Source: a virus
Virus record (IMG/VR): IMGVR_UViG_3300028043_000001
Coordinates: 1 to 64,000 of that record
Strand: one strand, 5' to 3'
Length of the DNA stretch: 64,000 bases
Part shown: positions 60,257 through 64,000 of the stretch, one piece after another
Position numbering within the stretch: position 1 is the first letter of the stretch
Layout of the letters: every line of letters starts with the position of its first letter
The notes under the pieces: model-generated
The model's input: the letters and a program-made list of their open reading frames with translations, nothing else
Told to the model about the DNA's origin: nothing
Databases searched by the model: none
Translations under genes and position numbers: made by a program

Positions 60257-61719
60257 TTATTCCATGCTTTAACTACGGATTGTTTCTCACTAACGCAATT
60301 CAGAGTGCCCTGTTGCAAACTTTGCCAAACTTTGAGGTCATTGTGGTTAACGATGGCAGCACTGACAACTCCTTAGAAGTAGCTCAGGGTTTTGAGTCAG
60401 ACGCTCGTGTCAAGGTAGTGGACCAACCAAATAGTGGCACGCCTGCTATTTCCCGAAACAGGGGCGCTCTTCATGCACAAGGTGATTATTTCGTTTTCCT
60501 CGATGCGGACGATATCCTTGAACCCGATGCTCTGAGAGAGTGGTCTACTTTCCTCAATCAACACCCCGAAATTTCTTTGGTCTACTCTGATCGCTTTGAC
60601 TTGCACAGCGATGGCTCAAAACACTACATCCATTTTCTGGATTGGAATACTGAGCGACTCAAAATTCCCCTCAACTTGTTTTCATATTGTAACATGATGC
60701 GTCGCAGTTTGTGGGAGGCGATCGGGGGTTTCCGTACAAACGTTCATGGGGTTGAGGATTGGGATGCCTGGGTAGCAATGGTCTCTCGAGGGCTTGTCGG
60801 ATATAGAATTCCGAAGCCGTTATTTACTTATCGAGTAAAAGAGGTAGGGGTTTTTCAGGATGTTGTACGTAATGAAGAGTTAAAAAAAGCACTCGTTATT
60901 GTGAATAACGCCGAGTTGTTTTCGGAAGAGGGCATCAAAGCTGCCAAAAACGTAATACCGAGAAACGTTGTGCAGCCCCTTGTTTCAATAATTATTACGA
61001 CCTTCAATAGACCTGAGCTAGTAAAAAGAGCAATTTGTAGTGCTCTCACTCAGACATACCGGAACATCGAAGTTATCGTTGTAAATGATGCGGGGTGTGA
61101 CATTAGCCCCCTAATTGAGTCTATCAATCGGAGTAATTTAAAATATATTACTCACGAGACTAACATTGGAATATTATCGGTTACGCGTAATAGTGGAATT
61201 GCCCAGGCCAAAGGTAAGTACATTGGGTTTCTCGACGACGATGACTTCCTGTATCCCCACCACGTAGAGTTTTTAGTGGAAGCTTTAGAAGCAGACTCCT
61301 CTCTTGGAGCTGCTTATTCGGACGGTATTTTTAGTGAGGTTGATTTTGTGAACAACATTCCCGTTATTAGAAACCAGTTTCGCACCCAGCATATCGATTG
61401 GCGGTCGAATATCTTTTTCGAAAATAATATAAGCCCCGTGACTGCATTTTTAGTTAGGAGAGAAGTTCTCGACGAAGTGGGCCTTTTTGATCCTCGACTA
61501 GGCATCAACGAGGATTGGGAACTTTGGATCCGTATCGAAAAGAACTTTCCCTTCAAGAGAGTCCCCAGAACTACCTTTGAAGTGGTTATTCCTGTTGAAA
61601 GTTGGAATTCCCCTACACGTAAACTTGTCCGCGAAAAGTTTTTACTGGGGGCAGCTCAAATCTTTAGGGAGGAGCATGGTAAGGATTTGGAGTATGTTTT
61701 AAAAATGTATGGTATGTAG
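60235..61719 (+). CDS. Tandem GT2 glycosyltransferase (two GT-A domains, 494 aa)
   Basis: Domain 1 (about 1-220): SVIIPCFNYGLFLTNAIQSA, VVNDGSTDNS, FLDADDILEPDA. Domain 2 (about 245-480): VSIIITTFNRPELVKRAICS, VVNDAGCD, FLDDDDFLYPHH and NEDWELWIRIEK. Both have DxD-type motifs. Two-domain enzymes often add alternating sugars, as in chondroitin or hyaluronan synthases. GTG start overlaps the radical SAM gene. Confidence 0.85.
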   Translation: MYPRVSVIIPCFNYGLFLTNAIQSALLQTLPNFEVIVVNDGSTDNSLEVAQGFESDARVKVVDQPNSGTPAISRNRGALHAQGDYFVFLDADDILEPDALREWSTFLNQHPEISLVYSDRFDLHSDGSKHYIHFLDWNTERLKIPLNLFSYCNMMRRSLWEAIGGFRTNVHGVEDWDAWVAMVSRGLVGYRIPKPLFTYRVKEVGVFQDVVRNEELKKALVIVNNAELFSEEGIKAAKNVIPRNVVQPLVSIIITTFNRPELVKRAICSALTQTYRNIEVIVVNDAGCDISPLIESINRSNLKYITHETNIGILSVTRNSGIAQAKGKYIGFLDDDDFLYPHHVEFLVEALEADSSLGAAYSDGIFSEVDFVNNIPVIRNQFRTQHIDWRSNIFFENNISPVTAFLVRREVLDEVGLFDPRLGINEDWELWIRIEKNFPFKRVPRTTFEVVIPVESWNSPTRKLVREKFLLGAAQIFREEHGKDLEYVLKMYGM

Positions 61720-61730
61720 GTAGAAGTTTA

Positions 61731-62279
61731 ATGACTCCTCAAGAGGTATGGCAAGTATACTGTGGTAAGCAGCCCGTGATTGATATTGGGTGTGGATGGC
61801 ACATAGTATTTAGTTTCGATTATGTCAGATTCGACAAAGCAAGTCAGATATTGAGTCAAAAAACATGTGTTAATCACTACGGCGATTTTCATGACATGTC
61901 CAACTTCGCAGACAACACGTTTGCTTTTGTCAACGCAACGCATGTTATTGAACACGCCGAATTTCCTGAAAGGGCCTTGAGCGAGTGGCTACGTATCTTA
62001 CAAGCCGGCGGCGTGATCAATTTGACGTGGCCCGACTTAGATGTAGGGGATCGAGGCAAGATTGAGGAGTTAAAGAAAGCAGTGGATAGAGGAGACTTAG
62101 AGACATACCGAGCATTGGGAGGCGACTTAGCTTGGGTTTCTTTAGATAAAGATGGCAAGAAAATGTTAGATGTCCACTACAACAGAATTACTTTAAATGA
62201 CATGAAAAAATATTTAGGTGAAAAGGTTGTGGTACTCGCTGAGGGTATTGAATTTCTAATTGCAAGGAAGGTTTATTAA
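61731..62279 (+). CDS. SAM-dependent methyltransferase (182 aa)
   Basis: VIDIGCGWHIVFSFDYVRFD, NHYGDFHDMSNFADNTFAFV, NATHVIEHAEFPERALSEWL and GGVINLTWPDLDV. Methyltransf_11-like, with an HVIEH motif after the SAM site. The next gene follows in the same frame after the TAA stop. Confidence 0.78.
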   Translation: MTPQEVWQVYCGKQPVIDIGCGWHIVFSFDYVRFDKASQILSQKTCVNHYGDFHDMSNFADNTFAFVNATHVIEHAEFPERALSEWLRILQAGGVINLTWPDLDVGDRGKIEELKKAVDRGDLETYRALGGDLAWVSLDKDGKKMLDVHYNRITLNDMKKYLGEKVVVLAEGIEFLIARKVY

Positions 62280-62306
62280 CTTTATGTCTTTAGGAGTGAA
62301 CAAAAT

Positions 62307-63257
62307 ATAAGACCGCTTAAAATTTTTGGTGTTGCAGCAAACCACCGAAAGTATGGTGGTAAGGGGGGTGTTGAAAAATTCCACCACCACTTAAAAGAGG
62401 CTATAAATGCCGAGCCTCTTTTACCGCAAGAAGTTGTTGGTGCTCTCGAAAGATTTTCGGCCGAGAGTTTGCTTTTCGTAGTTGACGGTGGGCACGGCAT
62501 TGACATTCCTCACTACATTCCTTTAATTTCTGTTTGTCATGGAACTTGGGTTGCTTTGTGGGCAAGGGCAGACTGGCAGCCTGAACATCTTGGTTTTGAC
62601 GAAGAATGTTATGAACCTTCTCAACTACAAATGTACGGCAGGCGCGGTCAACCTGGAAGGCCAAACATGCTCCCCGTCGCAGTTTCCGCCGGCGCAAAGA
62701 GGGAGCTCGTTATGTATCATAATCGCCACGACGCGGTTACGATTTGCAATGGCGTTAGCACTCGAGAATTCTGCCCACTTCCTAAGCATACCGACAGGGC
62801 CCGGCCGATCATAATTCACGCCGCGGCAGATTGGCGGAAAGGGATTTATATTATTCCCAAACTCCAGGAGAGGTTGCCTCATTTTGATTTCCAATATTTG
62901 AATGCTGAAATTGGAGAAGAACCCGCAAAGTTTGCACGAGGTGACATGTTTGTGCACATCTCGTGCTCTGAAGGTAACGCTTATGCATGTCTCGAGGCGA
63001 TGAGCTGCAATTTGCCAATGGTGGTGACAAATGTCGGTCTATTTGAAAGTGACGTTGATAGTTCTATTGTTGGTCGTGTTATACCGTATGTATCAACAGT
63101 TGAGGAAATCTGTCAAGCAATTGAGGAAGTGTGGGAAACCAGAGAAAAATTCAATCCCCGAGAATGGATTTTAAGCAATGCCACATTCGAGCATTTTAGA
63201 GATAATTGGCATAGTTTAATTGAAAATCTCGAACAACTTGGATTAAAAAGGAATTAG
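62307..63257 (+). CDS. GT4-like glycosyltransferase with non-standard start (about 316 aa)
   Basis: The conserved fold continues upstream of the first usual start (TTG 62469): IFGVAANHRKYGGKGGVEKF is the N-terminal glycine loop of a GT-B enzyme. No ATG, GTG or TTG exists between the previous in-frame TAA (62277-62279) and this segment. AGGAG at 62292-62296 is spaced ten bases from ATA 62307, so AUA initiation is the simplest reading. C-terminal motif HISCSEGNAYACLEAMSCNL is the GT4 donor site. Alternatives are readthrough of TAA, a frameshift from ATG 62284, or a sequence error. Confidence 0.7.
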   Translation: MRPLKIFGVAANHRKYGGKGGVEKFHHHLKEAINAEPLLPQEVVGALERFSAESLLFVVDGGHGIDIPHYIPLISVCHGTWVALWARADWQPEHLGFDEECYEPSQLQMYGRRGQPGRPNMLPVAVSAGAKRELVMYHNRHDAVTICNGVSTREFCPLPKHTDRARPIIIHAAADWRKGIYIIPKLQERLPHFDFQYLNAEIGEEPAKFARGDMFVHISCSEGNAYACLEAMSCNLPMVVTNVGLFESDVDSSIVGRVIPYVSTVEEICQAIEEVWETREKFNPREWILSNATFEHFRDNWHSLIENLEQLGLKRN

Positions 63258-63261
63258 GAAA

Positions 63262-63924
63262 ATGGTATTTGTAGCAGATGGATTGGCGGCTAAAAGTATT
63301 CGTGCTATTTTTCATGGCTACCGTCCTTTTAAAATTGTTGAAACTGGTACTTTTCTTGGTCTTGGATCTACCCGAATTATAGCTGAGGCTATAAGAGATT
63401 ACAGCATCAACGCGCAATTTTACTCAATAGAGTGTAATCCCTCTTTCTTTAACGGAGCCACTAACAACTTGAAATCTTTGGGGTTAAGCATTTTTGTTGA
63501 ACTAATTAATGGGTTATCAGTTCCCCATTCTAGGTTACTCCCGCGCGAGGAAATCGTTGAGTGGCTCTCAAAACAACCCGCTGACTTATTTGACGACCTG
63601 CAAAGAGAAAGAAAGGCAGTTAACTACGTTGAAGAGACTTCATTTAATGTTCCTGACGACCAGCTCCGAGTTGTCCTAGAGAAGTTTAATTTTCGCCCCG
63701 ACTTCGTTTTACTAGACAGTGCAGGCTATTTAGGAAACGTTGAGTTTAACTACCTTCTAAGTTTATTAAAAGGTCCCACCTTTATAGTTTTAGATGATGC
63801 TATGCACCACGTAAAACATTTTGAAAATTGGCAGTTCATGTTGAATAATCCCAAACAGTTTAAACAAATGTTTACCGTTGACGAACGCTATGGTGTCGTT
63901 GGCTTCCACTACAATCCTGACTAA
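63262..63924 (+). CDS. SAM-methyltransferase-like protein (220 aa)
   Basis: FKIVETGTFLGLGSTRIIAE is motif I; AQFYSIECNPSFFNGATNNL has the acidic residue after strand 2; PDFVLLDSAGYLGNVEFNYL and TFIVLDDAMHHVKHFENWQF follow. It resembles family-24-like methyltransferases but lacks a clear catalytic signature. Last gene of the window. Confidence 0.7.
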   Translation: MVFVADGLAAKSIRAIFHGYRPFKIVETGTFLGLGSTRIIAEAIRDYSINAQFYSIECNPSFFNGATNNLKSLGLSIFVELINGLSVPHSRLLPREEIVEWLSKQPADLFDDLQRERKAVNYVEETSFNVPDDQLRVVLEKFNFRPDFVLLDSAGYLGNVEFNYLLSLLKGPTFIVLDDAMHHVKHFENWQFMLNNPKQFKQMFTVDERYGVVGFHYNPD

Positions 63925-64000
63925 AAAAATTTTCTTCCCTCAAGGACCTGGAATTGAGATTTTTTGGGGTTAACAAAATTTGGAGTTGAAAAATTTTTGA
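63925..64000 (+). other. AT-rich end of window without a gene
   Basis: Seventy-six bases, mainly A and T with several T-runs. No frame or strong hairpin was seen. Probably a gap or start of the next control region. Confidence 0.6.

Noticed and set aside
1-64000. CRISPR array or tRNA genes
   Set aside because: No regularly spaced repeats and no cloverleaf with T-loop and CCA-type end were seen.

Overview
The window reads as 64 kb of a large double-stranded DNA phage (or phage-like replicon) infecting a Gram-negative bacterium. Nearly every gene lies on the plus strand, packed with ATGA/TAATG overlaps and strong AGGAGG-type ribosome sites. Most proteins are under 150 residues. The recognisable core is viral: a UDG-PolA fusion polymerase, DnaB-like helicase, zinc/Toprim primase, UvsW-like helicase, SbcC/SbcD (gp46/gp47-like) nuclease, a phage sigma factor, an M15 endolysin and a beta-helix spike-like protein. 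Lipoproteins and an outer-membrane barrel imply a host with an outer membrane. No terminase, portal, capsid or integrase gene and no tRNA was recognised. Bases 2-640 are the 3' end of a clpB/clpC-type gene with visibly higher GC than the rest.

Layout. 0.6-5.2 kb: small accessory proteins. 5.4-9.5 kb: a tightly coupled ubiquitin-like conjugation operon with two E2-like proteins, a Cys-pair protein, a JAMM isopeptidase, an E1-like enzyme and a ubiquitin-like protein ending in Arg-Gly-Gly. 9.5-24 kb: many small proteins, including an expanded family of tiny zinc-ribbon proteins sharing a C-terminal C-x2-C-x2-R-x-D-C signature, a 35-residue protamine-like peptide, tandem paralogs, and several intergenic RNAs with strong predicted folding. 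24-28 kb: QueE, a von Willebrand A protein, a metallopeptidase, a sigma factor with a dyad-overlapped promoter, and a repeat-bearing lipoprotein. 28-34 kb: the 852-residue beta-helix protein and small module-sharing genes. 34-46 kb: replication and DNA modification (UvsW, DnaB, primase, DpdA-like transglycosylase, UDG-PolA, QueD, a PD-(D/E)xK nuclease). 46-50 kb: a glycosyltransferase, a methyltransferase, a papain-like protease and envelope proteins. 50-54 kb: SbcD, SbcC and FolE2. 54-57 kb: small membrane and zinc proteins. 57-64 kb: a glycosyltransferase/methyltransferase/radical-SAM cluster.

How the parts fit. FolE2, QueD, QueE and a DpdA-like enzyme form a dispersed pathway for placing a 7-deazaguanine in DNA; QueC was not seen. 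The E1/E2/JAMM/UBL set could modify host or virion proteins. Because the UBL ends naturally in Gly-Gly, the JAMM protein is more likely a deconjugase than a maturation protease. AT-rich elements resembling AATTrAGCAATTAAAATTA recur upstream of several transcription units, including the ubiquitin-like operon, and may be promoters read by the phage sigma factor. All functional statements are from reading sequence alone; no searches were run.
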